The notes: generated by a model not told the origin, from the sequence alone. A stretch of DNA of 64,000 nt from Ascoidea asiatica (GCA_001600695.1 BCKQ01000010.1:176958-240957), one strand, 5' to 3'; counted from the first letter of the stretch, positions 21,142 through 31,764 are shown. A program made the numbers and translations.

Positions 21142-21954
21142 ATGATTAGAGCAATACTTGTCGATATTGAAGGTACAATATGTCCAATTTCTTTTGTTAA
21201 AGATCAATTATTTCCATTTTTCTTAGAAAATTTCCCATTAATTTTAAATAAATTTAATTTTCCATTAAATCAAATTTCATTAAAAGATTTATGTGATTCA
21301 AATAAATTAAANAATAATGAAATTAAAATTTATCAAATTTTATTATCTTATGATAATGATTTAATNTCTTCAAAAGAAAATGTTTTAAATTATTTTAAAA
21401 ATTTAGTTAAAAATGATATTAAAGATAATAATTTAAAAAAAATTCAAGGTTTAATTTGGGATTTTGGTTATTTAAATAATAAAATTAAAACTCCAATTTA
21501 TCTTGATTCAATTAATTTATTTAAACTTTGGTATAAAACTCATTTAAAATTATATATATATTCTTCAGGTTCAATTCAAGCTCAAAAATTATTACTTAAA
21601 TATTCATATCCAATTGACATTAACTCTGATGATTTTACTAAAGAAACTTCTAAAGAAACTTCTAAAGAAATCATCAATTTAAATAAATATGTCAATGGCT
21701 ATTTTGATATTTCAACTTCTGGTCCAAAAACTTCTGCTGAAAGTTATATAAATATTTCAAAATCTTTAAATTTAAAACCAAATCAAATTTTATTCTTAAG
21801 TGATAATTTAAAAGAAATTAATTCTGCAAAAATCTCAAATTTAAAAACTTATATTTTAGATAGACCTGGTAATAATATTTTAGACTTTAATTCTTTAAAT
21901 TTAAATGAAAATGATTTTCAAATTATAGATTCCTTTCATAAAATAATCTTATAA
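21142..21954 (+). CDS. UTR4: Enolase-phosphatase E1 of methionine salvage
   Basis: HAD-superfamily bifunctional enzyme that enolises and dephosphorylates 2,3-diketo-5-methylthiopentyl-1-phosphate to the acireductone. Motif I is DIEGT at residues 8-12, with the Asp-Glu-Gly-Thr form specific to this family. Motif II is SSGS at about 141-144, followed by QAQKLLLKYS. The cap-to-core segment GYFDISTSGPKTSAESY has the motif III Lys, and motif IV is FLSDNLKEI. Length (270) is slightly above the usual 225-250 because of Lys/Asn-rich insertions. It converges on NSE4, with only 10 bp between the two stop codons. Confidence 0.93.
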   Translation: MIRAILVDIEGTICPISFVKDQLFPFFLENFPLILNKFNFPLNQISLKDLCDSNKLXNNEIKIYQILLSYDNDLXSSKENVLNYFKNLVKNDIKDNNLKKIQGLIWDFGYLNNKIKTPIYLDSINLFKLWYKTHLKLYIYSSGSIQAQKLLLKYSYPIDINSDDFTKETSKETSKEIINLNKYVNGYFDISTSGPKTSAESYINISKSLNLKPNQILFLSDNLKEINSAKISNLKTYILDRPGNNILDFNSLNLNENDFQIIDSFHKIIL

Positions 21955-21964
21955 TTTTAAAATT

Positions 21965-23416
21965 TTATATAATTGATTCTTTAATATTATATAATTTTAT
22001 AACTTTTTCCCATGTATTAAAATCAAATTTAAAAATTATATGATTTAAAACATTTTTTTCAATTATATTCTTCTCAATTTCATAATTCTTATCAAATTTA
22101 TTAAGTTTTTCAAGAGGAATAATTTCTTCAATATATGCAATTTTTTCTTTATTTCCTTCTTCATTTATTTCTTCACTAAAATTTATTCTTAATTTACCAT
22201 CTTTAATTAAAAAACTTAAATAAAATAAATTCTCAACTGATTTACCAAATGAGTTTGGATTTATAAAAAATTTAAATATATTTATTTTTCTTTTATTATT
22301 ATTATTATCATCATTACTACTACCTCCAATACTTTTTTTAAAAATTCTATATATATTTTGTACACATTTCGTTGTATCATCTTTTTTAGAATTATCATCA
22401 TATAAATCTTTTCGTTTAACATTATCTGCAATTATTAAATTTTTATTATCATTTGGTAAATCATTTAAATTTCTTCTTTTTTTATTNATATTTTGAAATT
22501 TCTTAAAAATTTCATATGGTCCATTTAAAAATTCAATTGTTGGAATTTTATTTGAAATTTCTAAAAAAATTGTACCTAATCTAATTAAATTCATCTCTTT
22601 TAAGTTCTTAAATGAATCAATTCTTTGATTATATATTATTTCTCTTTCTTCTTTTTCTTTTATCATTTCATCTGTTACCATATTTCCATATCCACTACTA
22701 CTTTCACTTTCATTAATATCATTTAAATAATCAATATCATAATTATTATTATCATTATTATTATTATTTGATAAAAATTCTTGCAATAAATTTTTTTTTA
22801 AAAATCTTAAAAATTGAATTAAATCTAAATTTGCAGTTGTATTACCAATTTTAATATTTTTTATTGCATTTTTTGTGTTTTCTGTTATATTTAAAAAAGT
22901 TTCTGAATCATGATGATAAATTAAGTTATTTTTAATAAATTTAGTTTTTGAAAATAAATTTTCAACTTTATCAAAATCTTCTTCAACTATATTTAATCCA
23001 TTATTTCTAATAATTTCAATTCTATGATTTAAAATTTCTTTATTTAATGTTTTATAATCAATTAATAATGTTTTAACTTTATTTTCATCATTTTCTTCTG
23101 TATTTAATTCATCACTATCACTATCGCTTTCACTATCACTTTCATTTTCACTCTCACTTCCACTATCACTTCGACTATCACTTCCTGTTCCACTCTCAAC
23201 ACCACTTTCACCTTCTTCTACATCCTCACCTTCTTCTTCATTGTCAGAATCTATTTCTAAGTATGATTTAACTTTATTTCCATTTAACAGTCTTTCACTT
23301 TCACTTTCATTTTCATTTTCATTTTCATTTATTTGGCTTTCATAATTCTTAGTTCGTTTATAAAAATTCGAGCTACCTGTATTTATCAGACTTTCATCAT
23401 GAGATCTCTTTGGCAT
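21965..23416 (-). CDS. NSE4: Smc5-Smc6 complex kleisin NSE4
   Basis: Non-SMC element 4, the kleisin that bridges the Smc5 and Smc6 heads in the complex needed for DNA repair and rDNA/replication-fork stability. After an acidic Ser/Asp/Glu-rich leader (residues 1-105), the N-terminal helix bundle begins at LLIDYKTLNKEILNHR and includes KVENLFSKTKFIKNNLIYHHDSE. The C-terminal winged-helix domain has the family pattern SVENLFYLSFLIKDGKLRI. The terminal block is NHIIFKFDFNTWEKVIKLYNI. Length (483) exceeds yeast Nse4/Qri2 (402) through the acidic leader and Asn-rich loops. CACGAAA and ACGCGA sites upstream fit cell-cycle expression. Confidence 0.85.
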   Translation of the reverse strand: MPKRSHDESLINTGSSNFYKRTKNYESQINENENENESESERLLNGNKVKSYLEIDSDNEEEGEDVEEGESGVESGTGSDSRSDSGSESENESDSESDSDSDELNTEENDENKVKTLLIDYKTLNKEILNHRIEIIRNNGLNIVEEDFDKVENLFSKTKFIKNNLIYHHDSETFLNITENTKNAIKNIKIGNTTANLDLIQFLRFLKKNLLQEFLSNNNNNDNNNYDIDYLNDINESESSSGYGNMVTDEMIKEKEEREIIYNQRIDSFKNLKEMNLIRLGTIFLEISNKIPTIEFLNGPYEIFKKFQNXNKKRRNLNDLPNDNKNLIIADNVKRKDLYDDNSKKDDTTKCVQNIYRIFKKSIGGSSNDDNNNNKRKINIFKFFINPNSFGKSVENLFYLSFLIKDGKLRINFSEEINEEGNKEKIAYIEEIIPLEKLNKFDKNYEIEKNIIEKNVLNHIIFKFDFNTWEKVIKLYNIKESII

Positions 23417-23986
23417 TATTCAAATTTCATTTGGTATTTATACAAATGTATACAGCAATATTGACTAATTTATAATAAATATTCAATATTACTTATCATT
23501 TTTGATCTTCAATTCAAAATATTAATTTTGGATTATTTTTCGTGCGTATTATTTGAAATATCATTTTATTTACGCGACAGCAGTGAAAAAAGAAAAACAC
23601 CACCAAAATGATCCAAATATTTGGTCTCGTACAGGAAACCCACCATACCGGTTTCAATAAAAATATCCAGATTATTGGTCTCAATAAAAGCATCCACAAA
23701 TCTGGTCTTTAAGTAAAATACACAATTTATCACCTGACCAGGACCGTTGACCCCGTGACATTCTCGTGCTGTGAAATAAAGCTTTATTTTGGTGGCTGCT
23801 GCGATGCTCTGAATAAACACTTTTAAACATAATTAACAATTAACAAGTGAATAGAGAAGAATAATCAACAACTATCTGTGAATAAAAGCTAAGAAGAATT
23901 GAATTAAAATTTAGATAATAAAGCTATTTCAATCATAATTCTAATACTTAAGGAATATTGTTCATGTTGGTGATATAAATATTATA
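23417..23986. other. Divergent promoter region NSE4 / Vps3844-like
   Basis: This is a 570-bp spacer between divergent genes. Candidate cell-cycle sites lie at 23538-23577 (separate entry). A moderately GC-containing stretch lies at about 23620-23800. I see no gene. Confidence 0.5.
23538..23577 (-). promoter_or_regulatory. SCB (CACGAAA) and MCB-like (ACGCGA) sites upstream of NSE4
   Basis: CACGAAA on the minus strand (23538-23544) is the yeast Swi4/6 cell-cycle box. ACGCGA at 23572-23577 is an MBF-box variant. Both lie 120-160 bp upstream of the NSE4 start. This is motif evidence only. Confidence 0.4.
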
Positions 23987-25084
23987 ATGTTCAAATCTTT
24001 GCTTTATTTATTTTCATTCTTGAGCTTATTCATTTTTTCTAAAGTTAATGCTCAAGGTACTGTTTCATTTCCATCAATTATTAATAAAATTAATAATGAA
24101 ATTGAATTGAATTTAAATTTGAATGATTTGAAATTAGTTTTATTAAAAGATTTAAATTTAATTGAAAATTATTCAGCTTTTGAATTCACTAATCCTGGTT
24201 TAATTCAATCATTCATTAATGAAAATAATCAAAAAGATAATAAATATATTATAATTTTGAATAATAATAGTGAAGATGATCAAAATGAAGACTTAAATTA
24301 TTTGAAAGATTATAATTTCAAATTGTCCGATTCAATTTCAAATAATGAAAAGATCTTGAATTTGATCAATGAAATTTCAACTGAAAATAAAATTTTTTTT
24401 AAAAAAATTGATTTAAATTATAATATTAATCAAAATAACGTAAATGAAATCATTAGTCAAATTAATATAGACTATGATGATAATGACAATAACAATGATA
24501 ATCAATTGAAATCAATTGGTATAATCAGTATCAATAATAATCAAGATAATATTATTAATAGTAATATAATTTACAATCAATTATTTAATAAGTTAATCTC
24601 TTTGAATTTCAGTATAATTCATTTGTATAATATTAACAATAACAACAATAACAACAATAATCATATCAATAACAATAATATAATATATAATCAACAACCA
24701 ATGTTAATCAATTCAAAATTAAGAAGATCTTCTAAAGGTTCCGCAACTTATTCAAATTCAAATGATTTATGTTTCTTAACTGAAGAAGATTGTATAATGA
24801 ATACAAATAATTGTAATACTCATGGTTTATGTTCAAAATCAAATAATGACTGTTGGTCTTGTATTTGTGCTGCTTCTTTTAATCAAACAACTAAAAAAAC
24901 AACAAATTGGTCTGGCTCAAAATGTCAAAAAATTAATATTTCAACTGAATTCAATTTACTTTTATGGTCTTCAATTTTTCTAATTTTATTATTAGTTTCT
25001 TCAATTAAAATGTTATTTTCAATGGATAAAGATGAATTACCAGGTATTTTATCTGCTGCAACTATTTCTTCCTCTAAAAAATAA
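23987..25084 (+). CDS. Vps3844 (DUF3844) family type I membrane protein
   Basis: A secretory-pathway membrane protein of the Vps3844 family, annotated in other fungi in vacuolar sorting; its molecular role is not established. The N-terminus has a signal peptide (hydrophobic 4-18, cleavage plausible after VNAQG). The lumenal part is Asn-rich and poorly conserved. The diagnostic C-terminal module is present: an EGF-like cysteine cluster (about 261-315) with NNCNTHGLC, CWSCIC and NWSGSKCQ. A single transmembrane segment (about 324-344) and a short cytosolic tail (MDKDELPGILSAATIS) follow. The tail and cysteine pattern match the family closely, and length (365) is in its range. Confidence 0.8.
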   Translation: MFKSLLYLFSFLSLFIFSKVNAQGTVSFPSIINKINNEIELNLNLNDLKLVLLKDLNLIENYSAFEFTNPGLIQSFINENNQKDNKYIIILNNNSEDDQNEDLNYLKDYNFKLSDSISNNEKILNLINEISTENKIFFKKIDLNYNINQNNVNEIISQINIDYDDNDNNNDNQLKSIGIISINNNQDNIINSNIIYNQLFNKLISLNFSIIHLYNINNNNNNNNNHINNNNIIYNQQPMLINSKLRRSSKGSATYSNSNDLCFLTEEDCIMNTNNCNTHGLCSKSNNDCWSCICAASFNQTTKKTTNWSGSKCQKINISTEFNLLLWSSIFLILLLVSSIKMLFSMDKDELPGILSAATISSSKK

Positions 25085-25660
25085 GTTAGAAGTCAATACT
25101 TATAATGTTGTTACATAATTTGAAAACAAATAAACAGACAAANAATTAAATAAATAAATATATTAATAAATAAAATAATAAATAATTGANTACATAATAC
25201 TGTATATAATTTTTANAAACTAAGGGTTTAAAGGTTTTAAAGGGTTCATTCAAAGCCCTGATTGATTGAAATTTTGATAATTGTATTCATTTTAAAGTTA
25301 ATTCTTATTCAAATAACTTGTTTTTTTCAGTTTCAGATTTATATTCAAATTTATATTTAACCTCATATTAAATGAAAATCTATTCTTAATTTATATTTTT
25401 TAAGTACAAATTCGTTACACATTGCTTTTTCATACACCTTTTTATTATTTTAATCGTTTCTATCATTTGAAATTGATTCACTTCAAATCTGGAGTATTAA
25501 TCAATAAAAAGATACTTTTCAAATTTTTAATTAATATAAATAGTATGAAAATTATTCAATGTAAAAGTGATATTTATTCAGTTNTTATCATTATATTTGA
25601 CTTTGTTNAGTTGATTATTCATTCATTCATTCAATTTCAATTCGATCAATTTAAACTAAA
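25085..25660. other. Spacer upstream of the secreted metallopeptidase gene
   Basis: This very AT-rich tandem spacer holds TAAATAAATA-type short repeats and a repeated AAGGGTTTAAAGG/TTTAAAGGG motif near 25224-25245. I see no gene. Confidence 0.5.
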
Positions 25661-26932
25661 ATGTTATTAGTCAAATCGATAACTTTCATATCAATTTTTG
25701 AATTGATATCTCAATTATCAACTCAAACACATGCTCAACCCCAAAATCTTGATCCAATTTGCTCTTTTGGTTCAATTGATAAAAGAAATTTAAAAGAAAA
25801 AAGACAATATGGTTTTAATCATCATCAACATTCACAATTTCAAAATCAACAACAATCTCAATTTCAATCCAATAAAGATACAAATTCAGTCACAACAAGT
25901 ACTCTAATTGGTTCTTTGACTAGTGTTTCATACGTTGCTAGTCAGTCAACTGACTCTTTGATTGTTGTACAAAATGAAACAAATAGTGAAGCTTTTGAAA
26001 GTGAATTTGTTACAAATACAATCATTACTTCTCTTACCTCTTCAAATGATATAGAATCTTCAGACACTACCCTTATATCATCAGTTACATCAGAACTTGA
26101 AGTGGCAGCAGTGACAACTACAACTTCAACTTCATCTTCTACAGGAACAGATTCAGATCTGGAAACTTCAGTTAAAACTTGGAATCCACCAGCTGATCTT
26201 GTTGAACCTTTAGAAGAAGTTTGGGAACATGAAATGGAAACATACTCAGATCCTTTAGGATTTAAAAATTATGGATTTGATATTGTTATGGCAGCAAAAG
26301 GTAATATTCAATATTGTATTCGTTGGGATTCAAATAATACAGTTAGTGAAGAATTGAGAGAAAATATTGAAACTTCACTTAAAAAACAATATCTCAAATG
26401 GATGGATTGGCTAGTTGATTATGATGGTTTTCCCTATTCCAGTGTTAATGTTTCTGTAGTTGGATGGGCAGTCAATGATTCTAGTTTATTAGAAGGTGAT
26501 ACTTCTGGAATTACAATTTATACTGATTCCCATGATACTAACGGTGTACCAGAATGTTCAGAAGATTGTGGTAGATTTTTTCATTATGCAGATGATGATT
26601 ATTCAAATTGTGAAGCTGGAGAAAGTAAAGGACGTTATGATCATTCTCTTTGGTTAACACAAGGTATGGGAGAAAATGGAGCAGGAGGTGATTGGGGCCA
26701 AAGAATTGGACAAGAATATTTCACAGAAGCTGTTGAAAGTGATGTTGAAAATATTCATATTTTACTTCATGAAATGGGTCATACCTATGCTTTAGATGAT
26801 TTTTATGATTGGACCCCAAGTAACGAAACTGCATTTATAATGAATGCAGGAGCGGCAACCTATATTACTGAATTTGATGGGTGGATGTTTAGAAATTGGT
26901 GGAGTAACTTAACATCAAGATATGATTTATGA
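25661..26932 (+). CDS. Secreted HExxH zinc metallopeptidase-like protein
   Basis: Predicted secreted protein with a zincin-type active site. A signal peptide (residues 1-25, ending near THA-QP) is followed by KR pairs (DKR, KEKR) in a short Gln/His-rich propeptide, as expected for Kex2 processing. A Ser/Thr-rich linker (about 80-180) is a likely O-mannosylated region. The C-terminal domain (about 185-423) is well ordered and contains HEMGHTYALDD at 370-380. This gives the HExxHxxxxxD zinc-binding pattern, with His370, His374 and possibly Asp380 as ligands and Glu371 as base. DFYDW and FIMNAGAATYITEFDGWM follow. Similar C-terminal domains occur in filamentous-fungal secreted proteins, often of unclear annotation. 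Activity is inferred from the motif. Confidence 0.72.
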   Translation: MLLVKSITFISIFELISQLSTQTHAQPQNLDPICSFGSIDKRNLKEKRQYGFNHHQHSQFQNQQQSQFQSNKDTNSVTTSTLIGSLTSVSYVASQSTDSLIVVQNETNSEAFESEFVTNTIITSLTSSNDIESSDTTLISSVTSELEVAAVTTTTSTSSSTGTDSDLETSVKTWNPPADLVEPLEEVWEHEMETYSDPLGFKNYGFDIVMAAKGNIQYCIRWDSNNTVSEELRENIETSLKKQYLKWMDWLVDYDGFPYSSVNVSVVGWAVNDSSLLEGDTSGITIYTDSHDTNGVPECSEDCGRFFHYADDDYSNCEAGESKGRYDHSLWLTQGMGENGAGGDWGQRIGQEYFTEAVESDVENIHILLHEMGHTYALDDFYDWTPSNETAFIMNAGAATYITEFDGWMFRNWWSNLTSRYDL

Positions 26933-26970
26933 TAGACATATATATATTTATATATAGTATTTATTTAGTT

Positions 26971-27948
26971 TTATTTATTAACTTTTGAAAAACAATAATA
27001 AGTTGGCCATTCAATTTCAATTATTGTATTGTCATTCCACTTGAAATTCTTATATAATTTATTTTTAAAAATTTGATCAATTGTTATACTTTTGTTTTTA
27101 TTTTTTTCATCATTTGCCCAATTATGATAAGCACTCCAAGTTTTAGTATAATTTATAAAATCAATTAATTTAATTTTCTTTTTTAAATTTAAGGGATTTT
27201 TATTATTATTGTTACCAGTTTTATATGTGAATTTCCTTAAATTCAAATCAAAGTTTCTATATTCATCAATATTAATAAATTGTTCAGTTGGTAATTTAAT
27301 ATCTTTATATAAATTGATTAAAATTGATCTACCAGGTTGTGGCCAATAAGAACCTAAATTTTCATCATTATAAGTATAATCATAGTATAAATTATTTGCT
27401 AAATTATAGTTTTCTAAATTATTATTGAAATTATTTGAAGTGATAATTGGATCAACGTAACACCAGAAAGCAAAAGTACCATTTTTCTTTAAAATTTTAT
27501 AAATTGAGTTAAAAAAATCAATTGAAGGAAACCAATGAATTGCTTCAGCGCAAGTTACTAGATCAAAGGAAGATTCATTAAATGAATTTGTAATATTTTC
27601 AATTGAACAAGGTTTGAAAGATAATTTTTTTTTTAAAATTGAATTAATTGAGTTATTTAATTTATTAATTGATTCATTTATCATTGTTTCAGATTTATCA
27701 ATACCAATAACTTTATCAAAATAGTCAGTTAAAGTAAATGTAACCTGACCAGATCCACAGCCAATATCTAAAGCTCGTGAACATTCGTTATCATCAGAAT
27801 CATTCTTGGAGTTTGAGTTTGAGTTTGAGTTTAAGTTACAACTACCATTATGATAATTCATTAATTCATCAAAGAAAGATTTAGGATAGTTTGGTCTAAA
27901 ATGCTCATAATCATTAGAAGCAAAGTTTTTTTCACTAAAAGCAGACAT
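26971..27948 (-). CDS. TMT1: SAM-dependent methyltransferase, TMT1/CRG1 type
   Basis: Class I S-adenosylmethionine methyltransferase. Yeast Tmt1 methylates trans-aconitate and 3-isopropylmalate, and its relative Crg1 methylates cantharidin. The N-terminus (MSAFSEKNFASNDYEHFRP) matches the family start. Motif I is ALDIGCGSGQVTF and the acidic residue ending strand 2 is in VIGIDKS. Later blocks are LVTCAEAIHWF and GTFAFWCYVDPI. The C-terminal KTWSAYHNWANDEKNK is typical of Tmt1. The frame extends six codons upstream to a GTG; the family-matching ATG at 27948 is used. Only 38 bp separate its stop from that of the convergent metallopeptidase-like gene. TMT1 and CRG1 cannot be told apart here. Confidence 0.85.
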   Translation of the reverse strand: MSAFSEKNFASNDYEHFRPNYPKSFFDELMNYHNGSCNLNSNSNSNSKNDSDDNECSRALDIGCGSGQVTFTLTDYFDKVIGIDKSETMINESINKLNNSINSILKKKLSFKPCSIENITNSFNESSFDLVTCAEAIHWFPSIDFFNSIYKILKKNGTFAFWCYVDPIITSNNFNNNLENYNLANNLYYDYTYNDENLGSYWPQPGRSILINLYKDIKLPTEQFINIDEYRNFDLNLRKFTYKTGNNNNKNPLNLKKKIKLIDFINYTKTWSAYHNWANDEKNKNKSITIDQIFKNKLYKNFKWNDNTIIEIEWPTYYCFSKVNK

Positions 27949-28802
27949 TTTGTTTAGAACAGACACTTTTCAATTTTTTTTTGGAATATAACTGAAAATT
28001 TAATATGTGTAATAAAAATATAAATAGAAACAATAAAAGAAATTGAAATTAAATAGATTGAATAAATTTAAAGCAAAAAGAAAGTGAATTTTGCAGTGAG
28101 AATAGCTCCATTTTATCTTAAAATTGGGAAAAATAAATGAATGATTACTAATATCACCAATTTTTAACGATCTTTGACTTAAATGATCTAAAATATTCAG
28201 ATTATTCGCAATATTCGCAATATTCAAAAGATTGTACAATATTCAGAAGATTTAGAAGGTTTGGATGATTTAAAAGATGTAAAAGATAATGGATATAAGA
28301 ATAAACTGTAAAAAGTCGATCGACTGACTGCAACTGATGAAAATAANGATATCAAGAAAATAGGAGAATAACGAACAGTGCTTAAATCACCTAGCTTGGA
28401 ATTTGGGACATTCGTGATGTTAGTGATGTTCGTTAACAAAAACTTAGCAGTAAAAATCGGATCCAAGACAATGGAAATCCTTTTTTAAAAAGGAATGTAC
28501 CACAGTGTACATACATAGTAATGCGTTGTAAAACTGACACTCTGTGTGTTTTTATTATCAGGACATGTGCCACATCCCGATAATAGAGTAAACGTTTTGC
28601 GTGAAATGAGCGCGGAACCATTTCTATGGAACTCAATTGTTTGGAGTGAGAAAAATGAAATTTTCAAAATTTCTTCATTTTACCATTTATTTACTATTTT
28701 ATAATAATGAAAATAATTGTAAATCAGAAATGATATTAATGTGATTAGTTATATTCCAATATATACTTATATAAATCGTTATTATATAAGGTATAAGAAA
28801 TA
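27949..28802. other. Divergent promoter region TMT1 / RPC25
   Basis: This is an 854-bp divergent spacer. It includes a short CAATATTCGCAATATTC-type repeat near 28204-28245 and a less AT-rich block at about 28420-28630. I see no gene or RNA in it. Confidence 0.5.
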
Positions 28803-29489
28803 ATGTTTATATTATCTATAATATCAGATTTGGTAAAAATATCTCCGTTTGATTTTGGATTAAATCGAAAGAAAGCAATTATAAAAGAACTAAGTAAAAA
28901 GTATTCAAATAAAATAATTCCAAATTTGGGTTTGGGTATATCAATATGGGATTTAATTGAAGTTGATAATGGTTTATTGAAACCAGGAGATGGATCAATA
29001 TATATTAATGTTAAATTTAGAATAGTTGTATTCAAACCCTTTATTGGAGAAGTTTTAACAGGATGGATTGAAGAATGTACAGAAGAAGGTTTAAAAATTA
29101 AAACACAGTTTTTCGATGAAATTTTTATACCAAAAGATTTATTATTTGAGAATTCAATTTTTAAAAAAGATGAGAATTGTTGGGTTTGGATCCTAGATGA
29201 TGATAATCAATTCTATTTTGATGTTAATGAAAAAATTAGATTTAGAATTCATGAAGAAATCTTCAATAATATTAAACCAAAAGGTCCTATAAATGAAGAT
29301 TATGTTGATTATGATAATAATACTAATCCCAATGATCCTCTAAAGAAAATTGATGATAATAGTGATAGTGATGAAGAAGTTGATATAAATGGTGACAAAA
29401 AGATTAAAAAAAAACAAGTAGCTCCAGCTTATGCATTAATAGCAAGTTGTCAAACTGATGGAATGGGTGTGGTTAACTGGTGGAGTTAA
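28803..29489 (+). CDS. RPC25: RNA polymerase III subunit RPC25 (Rpc8, Rpb7-like)
   Basis: Stalk subunit of RNA polymerase III, paired with Rpc17, needed for transcription initiation on tRNA and 5S genes. The N-terminal Rpb7-like tip domain starts MFILSIISDLVKISPFDF and continues to LGLGISIWDLIEV. It is followed by VNVKF-type FRIVVFKPFIGEVLTGWI, which enters the C-terminal S1/OB domain (GLKIKTQFFDEIFIPKDLL). The end, ASCQTDGMGVVNWW, is a hallmark of Rpc25/SHS orthologues. Length 228 compares with about 212 in yeast; the difference is an acidic insert near residues 165-205. Confidence 0.93.
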   Translation: MFILSIISDLVKISPFDFGLNRKKAIIKELSKKYSNKIIPNLGLGISIWDLIEVDNGLLKPGDGSIYINVKFRIVVFKPFIGEVLTGWIEECTEEGLKIKTQFFDEIFIPKDLLFENSIFKKDENCWVWILDDDNQFYFDVNEKIRFRIHEEIFNNIKPKGPINEDYVDYDNNTNPNDPLKKIDDNSDSDEEVDINGDKKIKKKQVAPAYALIASCQTDGMGVVNWWS

Positions 29490-29968
29490 CATAAGCCTAT
29501 TTTTTTATCTCATTTCGTTTTTTATCTATTTCCAATTCGATTCATATTGTTCTTTTCATTTTCTTCAATTCATCTCATCACCATCTTTTTATTTTATTTT
29601 ATCTTGTTTTATTTTCTTATTTTCTTGAATTCATTGAAAATATTATTTGAAAAAGTCCGAATTAGGAAATTTGAGCCCAACCGAATTTTAAAGTCACGCC
29701 GTATTCTCGGAAATTCTTTAACCGGCAATATTTTAAGATGCTTATGTAATGCCCAGAAAACAAGAAAAAAACAAGATTTCGTTTTGGTTTAAACTTTTTG
29801 AAGTTTCCAAAGAAAAGTTATCGATTCAAAATTTGTTGGATATTTGAAATAAGGAATTTGTTTGGAGTTTATTTTAAATGAAATTGAGACAAGATATTAT
29901 TTAAGCAAAATATATAATTTATAAGAAGAATTTATATAAAATTTAATTTCTAAAGTAAATTATTTCTA
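29490..29968. other. Spacer RPC25 to ALG14
   Basis: This tandem spacer is T-rich after RPC25. A somewhat less AT-rich block lies at about 29650-29780, before ALG14. I see no gene. Confidence 0.5.
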
Positions 29969-31198
29969 ATGGAGAATAAAAATTTCAACTTTTTAATATA
30001 TTTTTTAATAATATGTATAATTTATTCAGNTAGATTATGTTATATTTTACCTTCTGTAAATTTNAATTTTAATTCTAAGACAAATAATAATAATCAAAAA
30101 CAATATAATCAAAGACAATATAATCAAAGACAAAATAACATTAATTATGCTAATCAAAATTTTACTGCAGAATCTTATTTAATAAGTCATAAAACAAGTA
30201 ATAGTCAAAGTTATATTAAAGACATTAAAGATATTGAAGAAATTAAAGATAATAAAGATAATAAAGATAATATAAAAGATCCAACAAATATTGATAATAA
30301 AATTATAAATTCAAATTCAACTTCAAGTAAAGGTAATATAAAAAATAAAAGTAAAATCAAGATTAAGATTAAAAATAAGAATAGAAATGGAATGAAAACT
30401 AAAAAGAATAAAAAAAATAAGTTTTTTGATAATGATTTAAACAGTACTGTAATTTTATGTCATTTTCCAATATTAATGAGATTAATCTTAGTACCATTTG
30501 ATTATTTATTTAATTATATTTTAATTTCAAAGTTCTTATCTAAATATAATAAATTTTTTAAAAAATATTTAAGAATTAATAATAACAAAAATAATGACAA
30601 TAATAATAATAGTGATTTCAATAATCATATTTTAATTTTTTTAGGGTCTGGTGGTCATACAGGTGAAATGTTAAGAATTTTATCGAATTTACAAATAAAT
30701 AATAAATTCAATTATGTTACATGGGTAATTTCATCAAATGATAAAACTTCATTATTAAAAGCACAATTTTTTGAAAAACAATATTTTATGATTAATAATA
30801 ATAAGAACAATAAAGCTGTTTTATTTAATTATTTGATAATACCAAGAGCAAGAAATATTAAACAAAATTTAATTTCATCGATTTTTCAAACATTGAATTG
30901 TTTTATTAAAACAATTGCAATAATTTTAATTAAATTTAAATTAAAAAATTTACCAAATTTAATTTTATCAAATGGTCCAGGTACTTCTGTACCATTATGT
31001 TATATTTTTTTTATTCTAAAATTTTTATCATTTGGTTTAGTATCAAATAAAATCATATATATTGAAAGTTTAGCAAGAGTTAATAGTTTATCATTATCAG
31101 GTTGGTTATTATATCCAATTGTTGATAGATTTATTGTTCAATGGGAAAAATTACATAAAAAATTCAGAAGAAGTGAATACTATGGAATGCTTGTTTGA
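29969..31198 (+). CDS. ALG14: UDP-GlcNAc transferase membrane subunit ALG14
   Basis: Alg14 anchors the catalytic subunit Alg13 to the ER membrane. Together they add the second GlcNAc to the dolichol-linked oligosaccharide. An N-terminal hydrophobic anchor (about residues 5-24) is followed by the Alg14 fold: LIFLGSGGHTGEMLRIL (donor-fold glycine loop, about 214-232), IPRARNIKQN, LILSNGPGTSVPLCY and KIIYIESLARVNSLSLSG, with FIVQWEKLHKKF near the end. At 409 residues it is well above the usual 200-240. Most of the excess is a Lys/Asn/Asp-rich insertion between the anchor and the core (about 35-150), unlikely to be part of the fold. Confidence 0.92.
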   Translation: MENKNFNFLIYFLIICIIYSXRLCYILPSVNXNFNSKTNNNNQKQYNQRQYNQRQNNINYANQNFTAESYLISHKTSNSQSYIKDIKDIEEIKDNKDNKDNIKDPTNIDNKIINSNSTSSKGNIKNKSKIKIKIKNKNRNGMKTKKNKKNKFFDNDLNSTVILCHFPILMRLILVPFDYLFNYILISKFLSKYNKFFKKYLRINNNKNNDNNNNSDFNNHILIFLGSGGHTGEMLRILSNLQINNKFNYVTWVISSNDKTSLLKAQFFEKQYFMINNNKNNKAVLFNYLIIPRARNIKQNLISSIFQTLNCFIKTIAIILIKFKLKNLPNLILSNGPGTSVPLCYIFFILKFLSFGLVSNKIIYIESLARVNSLSLSGWLLYPIVDRFIVQWEKLHKKFRRSEYYGMLV

Positions 31199-31764
31199 TA
31201 TTGATAAAGTAATTATATTCTTTTTTCAAGATTTTTTTGAACTACCCATTTCTTTCTATATGTATATCTATATATATATCTATATCTATATCTATTTCTT
31301 TCTATATCCTTATCCATATCTATAGTTTTATAAATATAATTCATTATTTTCTTTTTAAGTGAGAAATAAAGAGTGGTAGCCAATCAAAAGGCAGCATTGC
31401 CTGAAATTGAATACAAACAAATAGTACAAATTTCACGACGCCATAAACATGGAACTCCTTAGTATAAGAACCACTTCAGTGGATCCAATAGTTTGAACCA
31501 CAGACAAGGGTCAAAATGTAGAATATCCACAAAAGTGGCTTTACTTTTTCAAGTTTGAAAATTTTGTTGTTCACCACAAAAGAAACAAAAATGACAATTG
31601 AAACAGGTAAAAATAAGTTATTTTAAGTATTTATATTAAGTCTATTGAAATTTATATCTATTTAAAGATGGTATAGATACAGATGAAAAAGTATATGATA
31701 ATTATATGTTGTGTAATGGTGAATAAAATACGATAAGATTTTTGATTTTAGATATACAGTATNC
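31199..31764. other. Convergent spacer ALG14 / cytochrome c
   Basis: This spacer lies between converging 3' ends. A TATATC/TATATA microsatellite occurs at about 31250-31325 in the ALG14 3' region. Ordinary AT-rich sequence follows. I see no gene. Confidence 0.5.
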
